Assembly (NCBI GenBank): GCA_903840355.1
Contig: CAIMFJ010000005.1
Span: forward strand, 558,001 to 622,000
Source: an uncultured Opitutia bacterium
Lineage (GTDB): Bacteria; Verrucomicrobiota; Verrucomicrobiia; Opitutales; UBA953
Direction: 5' to 3'
DNA length: 64,000 nt
The notes beneath the pieces are model-generated. The model was given only the letters and a program-made list of their open reading frames with translations, was not told the origin of the DNA and searched no databases. Shown piece after piece: positions 38,895-47,703 of this stretch (its first letter is position 1; each line of letters starts with the position of its first letter). The translations under genes and the position numbers were made by a program.

Positions 38895-40172
38895 ATGCCC
38901 GCCGTTGCTTCCAACCTCGACACGGCTGTGGCCAAAATCAAATGGCGCGTCCTGCCCCTGTTCCTGGTGATGTTCGTGGTCAACTACCTCGACCGGGTTA
39001 ATATTAGTTTTATCAAAGAGCAGTTGCAGACCGATTTAATGGGCTTAAACGACGAGGCGTACGGCTTAGGGGCAGGCTTATTCTTCATCGGTTACGCGCT
39101 CTTCGAAATTCCTTCGAACCTTATCCTGCAAAAAATCGGTGCTCCGCGTTGGCTCGCTTTCATCGCCCTCATCTGGGGACTCCTTGCGGCCTCAATGGCT
39201 CTGGTCCACGATGTTTCGGTTTTCTACGGGTTGCGCTTTTGCCTCGGAGCAGCAGAAGCTGGCTTCTTCCCGGGCGTGATTTTTTATTTAACCTGCTGGC
39301 TCCCAGCATCGGAACGCGGCAAAGCGATGGCAATCTTCCTCAGCGGCTCCGCCATCGGCTCCATTCTCTCCGGACCGCTTTCCGGGACGCTATTACAGTG
39401 CCATGGTCTTGGCTTCAAAGGTTGGCAATGGATGGTAGGCATTGAAGGCATCTTTTCCGTCGTGATGGCGGTGGTGACGTGGTACTGGCTCGATACACAC
39501 TACCAAGCGGCGACGTGGCTTTCGACCGAAGAAAAGTCAGCCCTCCAAACATCCTTAAGCACCCAAGATACCGCGACACGTCCCCGCGTGACTTTAACAA
39601 TGTTGCTGGATTGGCAAATCCTGCTCTTCTGCGGAATTTACTTTGCCATTCAATTAACCATTTACGCCGCGACATTTTGGCTACCCAGCATCATTCGGCA
39701 AATGGGACAACTAACCGAAAGCCAAGTGGGCTGGCTGAATTCGCTACCTTGGTTAATCTCCATCATCGGTATGTACCTTGCGGCCTTGGCCGCAAGCCGC
39801 TGGCGAAATCCCCAAGCTTGGGTTGCCGCCGCCTTGCTGATTGCGGCCCTGGGCATGTACCTCGCCACCACTGGCAATGCGGTCTTTGCTTACGTGGCCA
39901 TTTGCTTCGCCGCCCTAGGCTTTAAATCTGCCGCTTCGCTCTTCTGGCCCATCCCGCAAGGCTACCTCGACTTCCGCATCGCCGCCGGAGTCATCGCCCT
40001 GATCAATTCCCTCGGCAACCTTGGAGGCTTTGTGGCCCCCTATACTTTCGGTTGGCTCAAAACCCACACGGGTTCGATTCAAGGTGGACTCTATGGTCTG
40101 ACCATCACTTCCATCCTCGCCGCTGTCCTCGTCTTCTGGACCAAAAACAATCGCAACTCTCCAACTTCCTAA
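38895..40172 (+). CDS. MFS transporter, glucarate/galactarate (GudP-like, ACS family)
   Basis: A 425-aa inner-membrane protein with about 12 hydrophobic segments. N-Y-L-D-R-V-N-I-S in TM1, the loop P-S-N-L-I-L-Q-K-I-G-A-P-R-W, and G-A-A-E-A-G-F-F-P-G-V-I-F-Y-L mark the anion:cation symporter family that includes GudP. Placement between kdgD and glucarate dehydratase (12 bases after one, 9 before the other) makes a hexarate such as glucarate or galactarate the likely substrate, taken up with protons. Specificity is from context. Confidence 0.88.
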   Translation: MPAVASNLDTAVAKIKWRVLPLFLVMFVVNYLDRVNISFIKEQLQTDLMGLNDEAYGLGAGLFFIGYALFEIPSNLILQKIGAPRWLAFIALIWGLLAASMALVHDVSVFYGLRFCLGAAEAGFFPGVIFYLTCWLPASERGKAMAIFLSGSAIGSILSGPLSGTLLQCHGLGFKGWQWMVGIEGIFSVVMAVVTWYWLDTHYQAATWLSTEEKSALQTSLSTQDTATRPRVTLTMLLDWQILLFCGIYFAIQLTIYAATFWLPSIIRQMGQLTESQVGWLNSLPWLISIIGMYLAALAASRWRNPQAWVAAALLIAALGMYLATTGNAVFAYVAICFAALGFKSAASLFWPIPQGYLDFRIAAGVIALINSLGNLGGFVAPYTFGWLKTHTGSIQGGLYGLTITSILAAVLVFWTKNNRNSPTS

Positions 40173-40181
40173 AACGTCTCT

Positions 40182-41507
40182 ATGTCGACCCCTCTCATCA
40201 CCGAATTGCAAGTTATCCCCGTCGCCGGTCATGACAGCATGTTGCTCAACTTGAGCGGTGCCCACGGGCCTTTTTTCACCCGCAATATCGTCCTCCTCAA
40301 AGATAACTCCGGACATACGGGACTCGGCGAAGTCCCTGGTGGCGAAAAAATCCGTCAAACCATCGAAGATGCTAAACCGCTATTGTTAGGTAAGCCAATT
40401 GGGGATTTTCGCTCCCTTCTCGAGCAAGTAAATCAAGCTTTCGCTGAGCGCGATGCGGGCGGGCGCGGACTACAAACCTTCGACCTGCGTATTACCATTC
40501 ATGCAGTAACCGCCCTCGAAGCTGCCTTCCTCGACTTGCTCGGCCAACACCGCCAAGTTCCGGTGGCGGCCCTCCTCGGTCAAGGTCAACTCCGCTCCGA
40601 GGTGCAGATGTTGGGTTATTTATTCTACATCGGCGATCGCAAGAAAACGACCTTAGCCTACCGCGATGAAGCCACCTCCGCCATCGCGTGGCATCGCCTA
40701 CGCAACGAAGAAGCCCTCACCCCCGAAAGCATCGTCCGCCAAGCGGAAGCCGCCCAAGAGCGTTATGGCTTCCAAGATTTTAAATTAAAGGGAGGCGTGC
40801 TCGCCGGGGAGTCAGAAGTGCTCGCCATCCAAGCACTCGCCCGCCGTTTTCCTGAAGCACAAATCACCCTTGATCCCAATGGAGCTTGGTCGCTGAGCGA
40901 AGCCATTCGCTATGGACGTCAATTAAAAGGCGTCCTCGCTTACGCTGAAGATCCTTGCGGTGCAGAAGCGGGTTTCTCGGGACGGGAAATCATGGCCGAG
41001 TTCCGCCAAGCCACGGGCTTACGCACAGCGACCAACATGATTGCTACCGACTGGCGTCAGCTCGGCCATGCCTTAAAATTACAAGCCGTCGACATTCCCT
41101 TGGCTGACCCACATTTCTGGACCATGGAAGGTTCGGTCAAGGTGGCCGAGGTTTGCCAAAAGCACGGGCTCACTTGGGGCTCTCACTCGAACAACCACTT
41201 CGATATCTCGCTCGCGATGTTCACCCATGTCGGAGCCGCTGCACCAGGCCAAGTCACCGCCATGGACACGCACTGGATTTGGCAAGAGGGCCAACGCTTA
41301 ACCCGCGACCCGCTCCAAATTAAACAGGGCAAAGTCCGCGTGCCCCAACAACCAGGACTTGGTATTACCATCGACCCAAACCAACTCGCCGCAGCCCACG
41401 ATCTTTACTTAAAACTCCCCAGCGGAGCCCGCGACGATGCGGTGGCCATGCAGTTCCTCCTGCCCAACTGGAAGTTTGCTCCAAAGAAACCCTGTCTGGT
41501 GCGTTAA
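40182..41507 (+). CDS. gudD: glucarate dehydratase
   Basis: A 441-aa cytoplasmic enolase-superfamily enzyme (EC 4.2.1.40), close to the usual length. It dehydrates D-glucarate (and often L-idarate) to 5-keto-4-deoxyglucarate, the substrate of KdgD encoded two genes upstream. F-K-L-K-G-G holds the K-x-K catalytic pair (K201, K203). Metal ligands are D231 in L-D-P-N-G-A-W, E256 in A-E-D-P-C-G and an Asn in A-T-N-M. The general base is His339 in N-N-H-F-D-I-S. It ends the operon 14 bases from the convergent helicase gene. Confidence 0.93.
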   Translation: MSTPLITELQVIPVAGHDSMLLNLSGAHGPFFTRNIVLLKDNSGHTGLGEVPGGEKIRQTIEDAKPLLLGKPIGDFRSLLEQVNQAFAERDAGGRGLQTFDLRITIHAVTALEAAFLDLLGQHRQVPVAALLGQGQLRSEVQMLGYLFYIGDRKKTTLAYRDEATSAIAWHRLRNEEALTPESIVRQAEAAQERYGFQDFKLKGGVLAGESEVLAIQALARRFPEAQITLDPNGAWSLSEAIRYGRQLKGVLAYAEDPCGAEAGFSGREIMAEFRQATGLRTATNMIATDWRQLGHALKLQAVDIPLADPHFWTMEGSVKVAEVCQKHGLTWGSHSNNHFDISLAMFTHVGAAAPGQVTAMDTHWIWQEGQRLTRDPLQIKQGKVRVPQQPGLGITIDPNQLAAAHDLYLKLPSGARDDAVAMQFLLPNWKFAPKKPCLVR

Positions 41508-41520
41508 GCCTTCGAGTCGT

Positions 41521-43347
41521 CTAGACGGCAAAAATCTGCTGCAAAGGGGCCGCCGCTCCCAAAATAATAAGTTTATAACGGGCCCGCGTCATCCCCACGT
41601 AAGCCTTACGGCGGGTGCGCTCATCGTCTAAGTGGTCGACATCAACCAGGATGACCACGTGCGACTCCATGCCTTTAAATTTATAAACTGAAGAAGTACG
41701 CACCACACCAGGTGAGGCTGGTTTGGTCACATCATAAGGCTCCAAGGCAAACCCACCTAATTCCGCTACACCCTCAAACAAGGCCTTATGCCCTCCGCGC
41801 ATACTCAAAATGACCACATCAGAAGCCGCATATTTTCCGTCATTAATTTCTTTCGAAACGTGCTTAGCTAAAACGGCCGCCAAGAGGGCTAACTCTTTGC
41901 CGGGTTGATAGACTGCACTTTCCACCCTGGGGCCGTGCATCCCTAAGTCGTCGGTTTCATGTGCGACCCCCAAAGCCGCACAAGCGCGTTCGATAATCTC
42001 CTCGGTATTGCGCCAATTACCAGTCACCTCGGTTACTCCTGCATCATCAATGACTTCATTCAGCTCTTGGAGAAGTTCCTCAGGCTGTGATACCGCGGGA
42101 GGGCTTAAATACTGATTCGGGTCTTCAAACCAACGCCAGCGACCTTTGGCTAATCCTCCTTTAAGCAAGGCATCAAGCAATTGTAGTCGGGGCAAACTAT
42201 CCCGAAAATCCTGCCCCTCATCAACGATGAGCACGTCAAATTTTTCCGTTTCGGGAAGTTGGCGTGCTTGGGCAATCGCTTGGCTTACCCGTTGGGTATA
42301 ATATTCCGTTTCAGCCTGCACCTCCGTTTCAGCTCCCAATAATGTATCGATGTGCGTGTAGAAGGAACCTGCCCGCACATTGGCCATTTTCTCCTGCCTT
42401 GCAACGTCCGCCAAAAAGCCTCCTAAGCTGCGATTAAAACACACCAAACCAACTTTAGCTTGGGCTTGATCGGCTAAAGCGCGACGGGCTGATTCAAACG
42501 CTAACAAGGTTTTACCAGAACCCGGCCCACCCAAGACCCGCAGACGCTTGCTCTTCTCCACAGTATCGAGGACTCGCAATTGAGATTTGGAAAGTTGTCG
42601 CAAAACCTGCTCTAGGTCAGCGACTGAAAGACTGGCAACTGGTTTGATATCGGGACGCAATGCCCGCGCGACATTCATCACTTGCTCCATTGTCAGCGTC
42701 GCCGGAAGTTCAAAGCTCTCCAACTGAGGTGGCTGAATCTCCCGAGCCTCCCGGCCTTCCGTTTTAGCTAATCGTTTCTCTTGTTTCTCGGCCTTTTCGA
42801 CTACTTTTTTCTGCCGGGCCAGTCGATACTGCTCCTCTGCAAAATCAAAAAGCCTTTCGCAGGCATGGAGCAAACTGCCTTCGCCCGTTAAATCTTGCTG
42901 ATCTAAAAACATTTCATTCGCGAACTCTCCCGTCGTGAAGGTGGCGACGAAATTAGGAAATACCACCGCTCGCCCAAAGAGCGACTTAGCCTCAAGGGAG
43001 TCCTTGGGAAAGGCTTCGCGTACCTGATTGCGAATGGAATAGGAATTAGTCCGACATTGGTGAAAAGGACACTTCCATTCCGCCACCCATTGCCCGTGGT
43101 CTAAACGATACCAAGCTCCCAACTCTCGCTTCCACTGCCCGCCTTTTATTTCTAATAACAGTCGTCCCCGACTATGTAGCACAATAAAGTCAGCTTCACT
43201 CTCGGAGATACCTTCCTGCGGTGCTATTTCCAAACTTGGCAGAATGACATAGTTGTCGGGCAACTCCCTGATGAGCCTTTCCAAAAAACGGCTCTCCAAG
43301 TGTGATTTTTTCCGACCGACAATGTAATCGGGGTAAGCACGGGCCAT
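41521..43347 (-). CDS. NERD-domain UvrD/Rep-like (SF1) helicase
   Basis: A 608-aa cytoplasmic protein. Residues about 15-130 resemble a NERD nuclease-related domain (E-A-D-F-I-V-L, L-L-L-E-I-K-G-G, with Asp and Lys where nuclease-fold residues are expected). A charged coiled linker (about 180-215, K-K-V-V-E-K-A-E-K-Q-E-K-R) follows. The SF1 motor has Walker A G-G-P-G-S-G-K-T (273-280), Walker B D-E-G-Q-D, Y-K-F-K-G-M-E-S-H, and motif VI Y-V-G-M-T-R-A-R. It may act in DNA repair or in defence against foreign DNA. Its leader carries AAGAGG, unlike most neighbours. It has no obvious partner gene. Confidence 0.85.
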   Translation of the reverse strand: MARAYPDYIVGRKKSHLESRFLERLIRELPDNYVILPSLEIAPQEGISESEADFIVLHSRGRLLLEIKGGQWKRELGAWYRLDHGQWVAEWKCPFHQCRTNSYSIRNQVREAFPKDSLEAKSLFGRAVVFPNFVATFTTGEFANEMFLDQQDLTGEGSLLHACERLFDFAEEQYRLARQKKVVEKAEKQEKRLAKTEGREAREIQPPQLESFELPATLTMEQVMNVARALRPDIKPVASLSVADLEQVLRQLSKSQLRVLDTVEKSKRLRVLGGPGSGKTLLAFESARRALADQAQAKVGLVCFNRSLGGFLADVARQEKMANVRAGSFYTHIDTLLGAETEVQAETEYYTQRVSQAIAQARQLPETEKFDVLIVDEGQDFRDSLPRLQLLDALLKGGLAKGRWRWFEDPNQYLSPPAVSQPEELLQELNEVIDDAGVTEVTGNWRNTEEIIERACAALGVAHETDDLGMHGPRVESAVYQPGKELALLAAVLAKHVSKEINDGKYAASDVVILSMRGGHKALFEGVAELGGFALEPYDVTKPASPGVVRTSSVYKFKGMESHVVILVDVDHLDDERTRRKAYVGMTRARYKLIILGAAAPLQQIFAV

Positions 43348-43426
43348 AGCCTCTTGTTACCTTGCGCCTTCTGACCATCAAGCCCCTAACCGCGACGCTC
43401 TGCTCAATACCTACGCCCCTGCCCCG

Positions 43427-43452
43427 TTTAGAGGTCAAAAACTCCCTCTAAA
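43427..43452. repeat. 8-bp perfect inverted repeat, candidate operator
   Basis: TTTAGAGG (43427-43434), a 10-base spacer and CCTCTAAA (43445-43452), in the intergenic region between the divergent helicase and small-basic-protein genes. No T-run follows on either strand, so an operator is more likely than a terminator. Confidence 0.45.
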
Positions 43453-43521
43453 ACACCTGCTTTTAACCTTGCCCCCCGCCCCTGAGACCCTTTGCTCCAA
43501 TCCCTAACGACCTTCTTGGCC

Positions 43522-43680
43522 ATGACTCAGCATAACAGTTTTAAATCCAGCGCCGCCTCCTCGGGAGCCAAGCGCAATGTCCTCAAGCGCTTTGAGCGCG
43601 TGGAATTATTGAAGAAACGCGGTGCCCTCAAGGACATCAAGCGCGTGACCAAGCTTCCAAAGACCAAGCCAGACGCCTAA
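43522..43680 (+). CDS. Chlamydia/Verrucomicrobia small basic protein
   Basis: A 52-aa basic protein from ATG at 43522. The sequence F-K-S-S, then K-R-N-V-L-K-R-F-E-R-V-E-L-L-K-K-R-G and the ending V-T-K-L-P-K-T-K-P matches a small family restricted, as far as I know, to Chlamydiae and Verrucomicrobia (TIGR04137-like). The conserved basic composition suggests RNA or ribosome association, but the function is not established. A strong terminator follows 24 bases downstream, so it is a stand-alone transcript. The frame extends 10 codons upstream to a TTG, which I reject because the family begins at the Met. Confidence 0.93.
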   Translation: MTQHNSFKSSAASSGAKRNVLKRFERVELLKKRGALKDIKRVTKLPKTKPDA

Positions 43681-43704
43681 GTCCGGGTTTTGCTCCCTTT
43701 TGAC

Positions 43705-43739
43705 AACCCACCCGGACTTCCAGGTGGGTTTTTTATTTT
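43705..43739 (+). terminator. intrinsic terminator of the small basic protein gene
   Basis: AACCCACC (43705-43712) pairs with GGTGGGTT (43723-43730), followed by TTTTATTTT. Confidence 0.92.
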
Positions 43740-43802
43740 ATAACTTCGCTACCAAAGCACGCTCGCCTGCCCCCTCCCTCTCTCCTACCTTTCTCGACCC
43801 CC

Positions 43803-45464
43803 ATGGCCCAAGTTCAGCCTAAATACCGACCCTTCCAAGCGGTCCGCCTTCCTGATCGTCGCTGGCCCGACGCCCAAATCACCCACGCCCCCCGCTGGTG
43901 CTCGGTCGACCTCCGCGACGGCAACCAAGCCCTCGCCATCCCGATGACTGTGGCCGAGAAGCACGAGATGTTCCGTCTGCTTTGTGAGATTGGGTTTAAA
44001 GAAATCGAAATCGGCTTCCCTTCCGCCTCGGACACGGAATTCAACTTCACCCGCGAGTTAATTGAAAAGGATTTGATTCCCCACGATGTCTCCGTCCAAG
44101 TCCTCGTCCAAGCACGCGAACATTTAATCCGGCGCACCATCGCCTCGTTACAAGGGGCCCGTCGAGCCATCGTCCACCTCTACACGCCCACCAATCCTGC
44201 ACAGCGTGAAATCGTCTTCGGGCTGTCCAAAGAACAAGTGCTCGAGATGGCAGTCCAAGGTGCGAAATTAATTCGCGAATTAACCAGCCAACTCCCGCAA
44301 ACCGAATGGCAGTTGGAATTTAGCCCTGAGACTTTCGTCCTCACGGAACCAGAATATGCACTGCAAGTTTGCGAAGCCGTCGCCCAAGCTTGGGGTGCCT
44401 CGGCCCAACGCAAAATCATCCTCAACTTACCCCTGACGGTCGAAGCGGGCACGCCTAATACGCATGCCGACCAGATCGAGTGGTTCTGCCGCCACCTCAG
44501 CAACCGTGACATGGCCGTGATTTCACTACACACGCACAATGACCGGGGCACGGGCGTGGCCGCTACAGAATTGGCCTTGCTGGCAGGTGCCGACCGGGTC
44601 GAGGGCACGTTATTCGGTAATGGCGAACGCACTGGCAACCTCGACATCGTGACGGTAGCTTTAAACATGTTTTCACATGGAATTGAGACGCACCTCAATT
44701 TCAGCAACCTGCCCAAAATCCGCGAAGTCTACGAGCGTTGCACACGCATGAGCGTCCACGAGCGCCACCCTTACGGCGGCGACTTAGTCTTCACGGCGTT
44801 CTCGGGGTCGCACCAAGATGCGATTAAAAAAGGCATGGATCGCCGAGCTAAACAAGGCACCGATGCCCTCTGGAATGTACCCTACCTGACGATTGACCCC
44901 ATGGATATTGGTCGTTCATACGAAGCCATCATCCGCATCAATTCGCAAAGCGGCAAAGGTGGAGTGGCCTATGTACTCGATCGCGAGTTTGGTTTCGACT
45001 TACCTAAACTCATGCACCCCGAAGTGGGCAACTTGATCGGGCAATACGCCGATAAATTAGGCAAAGAACTTTCACCGCAGGAAATTGCGGATAAATTCCG
45101 GGCTGAATTCGTCAATGTCTCACGGCCTTTAGCGCTGCTGGACTTCCGAACCGAAACGCTTTCTAAAGAATCGGTCCGTTGCCAAGCGGATGTACTCTAC
45201 CGCGACCAGAAATACACCCTTCAAGGCGAAGGCAATGGCCCCATCAGTGCCCTCGTACACGCCTTAGCGAAACAAGGTTGGGCTGATTTTAAATTAAAAG
45301 ACTACCGCTCTCATGCCCTTTCTGCGGGCTCAGAGTCCCTCGCTGCCGCCTACGTTGCTTTACAAAGCCAAGACGGTCGCACGGTATGGGGTTGTGGGAT
45401 CGACCCCAACATCGAGCTTGCCGGACTCAAAGCCCTAGTTTGTGCGGCCAATCGACTCAGCTAG
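43803..45464 (+). CDS. leuA: 2-isopropylmalate synthase
   Basis: A 553-aa cytoplasmic enzyme (EC 2.3.3.13) that condenses acetyl-CoA with 2-oxoisovalerate in leucine synthesis. The catalytic barrel has D-L-R-D-G-N-Q-A-L (R38, D39) and the metal-binding H-T-H-N-D (H243, H245) followed by R-G-T-G-V-A. L-F-G-N-G-E-R-T-G-N is the acetyl-CoA/active-site loop. The long form with a C-terminal regulatory domain (about 430-553) implies feedback control by leucine, as known for this class. No other leucine genes are nearby. The leader is TTTCTCGACCCCC. Confidence 0.95.
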   Translation: MAQVQPKYRPFQAVRLPDRRWPDAQITHAPRWCSVDLRDGNQALAIPMTVAEKHEMFRLLCEIGFKEIEIGFPSASDTEFNFTRELIEKDLIPHDVSVQVLVQAREHLIRRTIASLQGARRAIVHLYTPTNPAQREIVFGLSKEQVLEMAVQGAKLIRELTSQLPQTEWQLEFSPETFVLTEPEYALQVCEAVAQAWGASAQRKIILNLPLTVEAGTPNTHADQIEWFCRHLSNRDMAVISLHTHNDRGTGVAATELALLAGADRVEGTLFGNGERTGNLDIVTVALNMFSHGIETHLNFSNLPKIREVYERCTRMSVHERHPYGGDLVFTAFSGSHQDAIKKGMDRRAKQGTDALWNVPYLTIDPMDIGRSYEAIIRINSQSGKGGVAYVLDREFGFDLPKLMHPEVGNLIGQYADKLGKELSPQEIADKFRAEFVNVSRPLALLDFRTETLSKESVRCQADVLYRDQKYTLQGEGNGPISALVHALAKQGWADFKLKDYRSHALSAGSESLAAAYVALQSQDGRTVWGCGIDPNIELAGLKALVCAANRLS

Positions 45465-45480
45465 TCGGAGACTCTGTAGC

Positions 45481-45653
45481 CTTTAAACAACCTGAGGCCT
45501 CTCAGGCTAGTTACCTAAGTCCAACGGGCTGGGGAACTAACCTGTTAAGCGCTGTAACCGGATGACCGGTTACGTTAAGGGCTGCAATGAAGGGCTATGC
45601 CCTCGCATCATGCCTTTACAAGCGGGACATAGCCACCTACCGATAAGGACTGC
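45481..45653 (+). ncRNA. structured leader upstream of the tgt fusion gene (three hairpins)
   Basis: Three strong hairpins precede the tgt fusion gene. CCTGAG/CTCAGG (45491-45506) closes a GCCT loop. GTAACCGG/CCGGTTAC (45554-45573) closes an ATGA loop, with flanking TTAA/TTAA that could extend it. GGCTATG/CATAGCC (45593-45599 with 45628-45634) has further C-G pairs inside. A Shine-Dalgarno-like TAAGGA (45644-45649) lies 4 bases before the ATG, directly after the last hairpin. It does not resemble any riboswitch I know, including preQ1 classes. A cis-regulatory RNA is inferred; the family is unknown. Confidence 0.5.
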
Positions 45654-47702
45654 ATGTCAGCCTCGCGCCTGAACTTTAAACTCGAAGCCGTCGCCAGCGG
45701 CTCGCGTGCCCGTGCCGCCACGTTCCGAACGCTACACAACGAGGTCAAAACGCCGCTCTTCATGCCAGTCGGTACGCAAGCCACGGTTAAAGCCCAAACC
45801 ACCGAAACACTCCTCGATTCGGGTTCTCAAATCCTGCTGGCTAACACCTACCACCTGTTGCTCCGCCCAGGTCCCGAAGTTTTTAAACATTTTGGTGGGA
45901 TTCACCGCTTCATGGGCTGGGAAAAATCCGTACTCACCGATTCAGGAGGTTTCCAAATTTTCTCGCTGCCACACGCACGCTCGATGGCAGAAGAAGGAGC
46001 GGAGTTTCGCAGCTACGTCGATGGGCAGAAATTATTGTTAAGCCCGGAAATCAGCATTCAAACGCAGATGGCCATCGGAAGCGATATCATGATGGTGCTG
46101 GATCAATGCATCCCCTCGACGGCGGATAAAGCCACGGCCCTGGCGGCGCTACAAATCACCGAACGTTGGGCCAAACGAAGCCTGCTCGCCCGAGGCGACT
46201 CCCCGCAATCGATGTTCGCGATTGTCCAAGGTGCACTTTACCCCGATCTACGTAAACAGAGTGCCGACGGGTTGACGCAATTGCCGTTCGATGGTTTTGC
46301 CATCGGCGGTCTCGCCGTAGGCGAAGAAAAACACGAACGGGAAGATATGTGCGAAATCGCCGCCAATATGCTTCCCGCAGATCGGCCACGTTACCTCATG
46401 GGCGTGGGCACGCCCCTCGATTTAATAGAAGCCGTACACCGCGGGGTTGATATGTTTGATTGTATTATCCCGAACAAGGTTGCCCAATTCGGCACCGCTT
46501 TCACCTCGCGGGGGATTCTACAACTTCGTCGCTCGGTGTATAAATTCTCCGACGAAAAAATCGACGCCTCCTGCACTTGCCCCGTCTGTCAAAAATACTC
46601 GCGAGGCTATTTACACCATCTCACCAAAACGCAAGAGCCCCTCGGGTGGACGTTACTAGGTCGACATAACATTTGGTTCTACCATCAACTGATGCGGGAC
46701 ATTCGTGCGAGCATCCTAGAAGATCGTTTTCTCTCCCTCTACCACGAGCGGCGCCAATACCTACAGGGCGAGGATCTCGATAACCCTGCGGTTCACCCCA
46801 AAGTGGGCAAAGAGCGGCGCCCGCGCCAACTGGGGAACTACGAGGTGCACCTCGCCGAAGCGGGCTTTGCAAGTATTCGTCAACTTTCTTCGGGCGAAAT
46901 CATGCACTCACATACACCGCCGTTGGAAGAAGCCAAGGCACTGTATGTGGACCAATCGCGCCTCCAAGAGCGTCTAAAACTTTCGGCCGAAGAAGACCCC
47001 TCCCAAGCATCGCCACTCATCATCTGGGATTTAGGCCTGGGGGCCGCTGCCAATGCCATGGCGGCGATTCAAGCCTACGAGGCCGCCGCCACTGAGGGCC
47101 CCGTGCGTCCTCTGCACTTAGTGAGTTTTGAAAACGACCTCGATTCACTGCGCTTGGCCATCACCCATAAAAATCGTTTCACCTACCTCCGTCACTCCGC
47201 CCCCGATGCCTTACTGGCACGCTATCAATGGGCGTCTCGGCAATTCAAGGGTCTGACGTGGGAATTAAAAGTGGGCGATTTCTGGGACCTCGCTCCGATG
47301 GTCAGCGCCAAGCCAGATTTAATTTTCTTTGATTTCTTCTCCCACAAGACTGACACCGCCTGCTGGCAACCGAGCGCATTTGAAAAGTTGTATAACCTTT
47401 GCGATGCCACCAAGCCGGCCGAACTTTTTACCTATTCAGCTTCTACGGCCGTACGCGTCGCCTTACTCGGAGCAGGCTTCTACGTGGCACTAGGACAAAG
47501 CACGGGTGTTAAAAAGGAAACCATTGTAGCCCTGACACCTGGTTTCAAAACGCCCTGCCCCTACCCCTTACTCGATCAGGCTTGGCTCAAAAAGTGGCAA
47601 CGATCGTCCGCGCAATTCCCCGAAGGTCTTTCCGCCGAAGCCCAACAAATTTGGACTGAAAAAATCCTACGCCACCCACAGTTTGTGACTGGCGCAGGCT
47701 GA
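45654..47702 (+). CDS. tgt: tRNA-guanine transglycosylase fused to MnmC-type methyltransferase
   Basis: A 682-aa cytoplasmic fusion. Residues 1-375 are Tgt, which swaps G34 for preQ1 in GUN-anticodon tRNAs: D96 in T-D-S-G-G-F-Q (general acid), D269 in V-D-M-F-D-C-I (nucleophile), and the zinc site C307-x-C309-x-x-C312 with a following His. The usual P-T-R-N-A-R after the nucleophile is P-N-K-V-A-Q here. Residues about 390-680 are a SAM-dependent methyltransferase of the MnmC/DUF752 type (W-D459-L-G-L-G-A-A-A-N-A, D-L-I-F-F-D-F-F-S-H-K-T). That type acts on U34 of other tRNAs in bacteria. The fused domain's substrate is inferred. It is preceded by a structured leader with a Shine-Dalgarno-like site, rare in this window. 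Confidence 0.9.
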   Translation: MSASRLNFKLEAVASGSRARAATFRTLHNEVKTPLFMPVGTQATVKAQTTETLLDSGSQILLANTYHLLLRPGPEVFKHFGGIHRFMGWEKSVLTDSGGFQIFSLPHARSMAEEGAEFRSYVDGQKLLLSPEISIQTQMAIGSDIMMVLDQCIPSTADKATALAALQITERWAKRSLLARGDSPQSMFAIVQGALYPDLRKQSADGLTQLPFDGFAIGGLAVGEEKHEREDMCEIAANMLPADRPRYLMGVGTPLDLIEAVHRGVDMFDCIIPNKVAQFGTAFTSRGILQLRRSVYKFSDEKIDASCTCPVCQKYSRGYLHHLTKTQEPLGWTLLGRHNIWFYHQLMRDIRASILEDRFLSLYHERRQYLQGEDLDNPAVHPKVGKERRPRQLGNYEVHLAEAGFASIRQLSSGEIMHSHTPPLEEAKALYVDQSRLQERLKLSAEEDPSQASPLIIWDLGLGAAANAMAAIQAYEAAATEGPVRPLHLVSFENDLDSLRLAITHKNRFTYLRHSAPDALLARYQWASRQFKGLTWELKVGDFWDLAPMVSAKPDLIFFDFFSHKTDTACWQPSAFEKLYNLCDATKPAELFTYSASTAVRVALLGAGFYVALGQSTGVKKETIVALTPGFKTPCPYPLLDQAWLKKWQRSSAQFPEGLSAEAQQIWTEKILRHPQFVTGAG

Positions 47703-47703
47703 G

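Noticed and set aside
45481-45653. preQ1, TPP, cobalamin or tmRNA assignment for the structured leader
   Set aside because: No conserved core of these RNAs is present; only generic strong stems can be supported.
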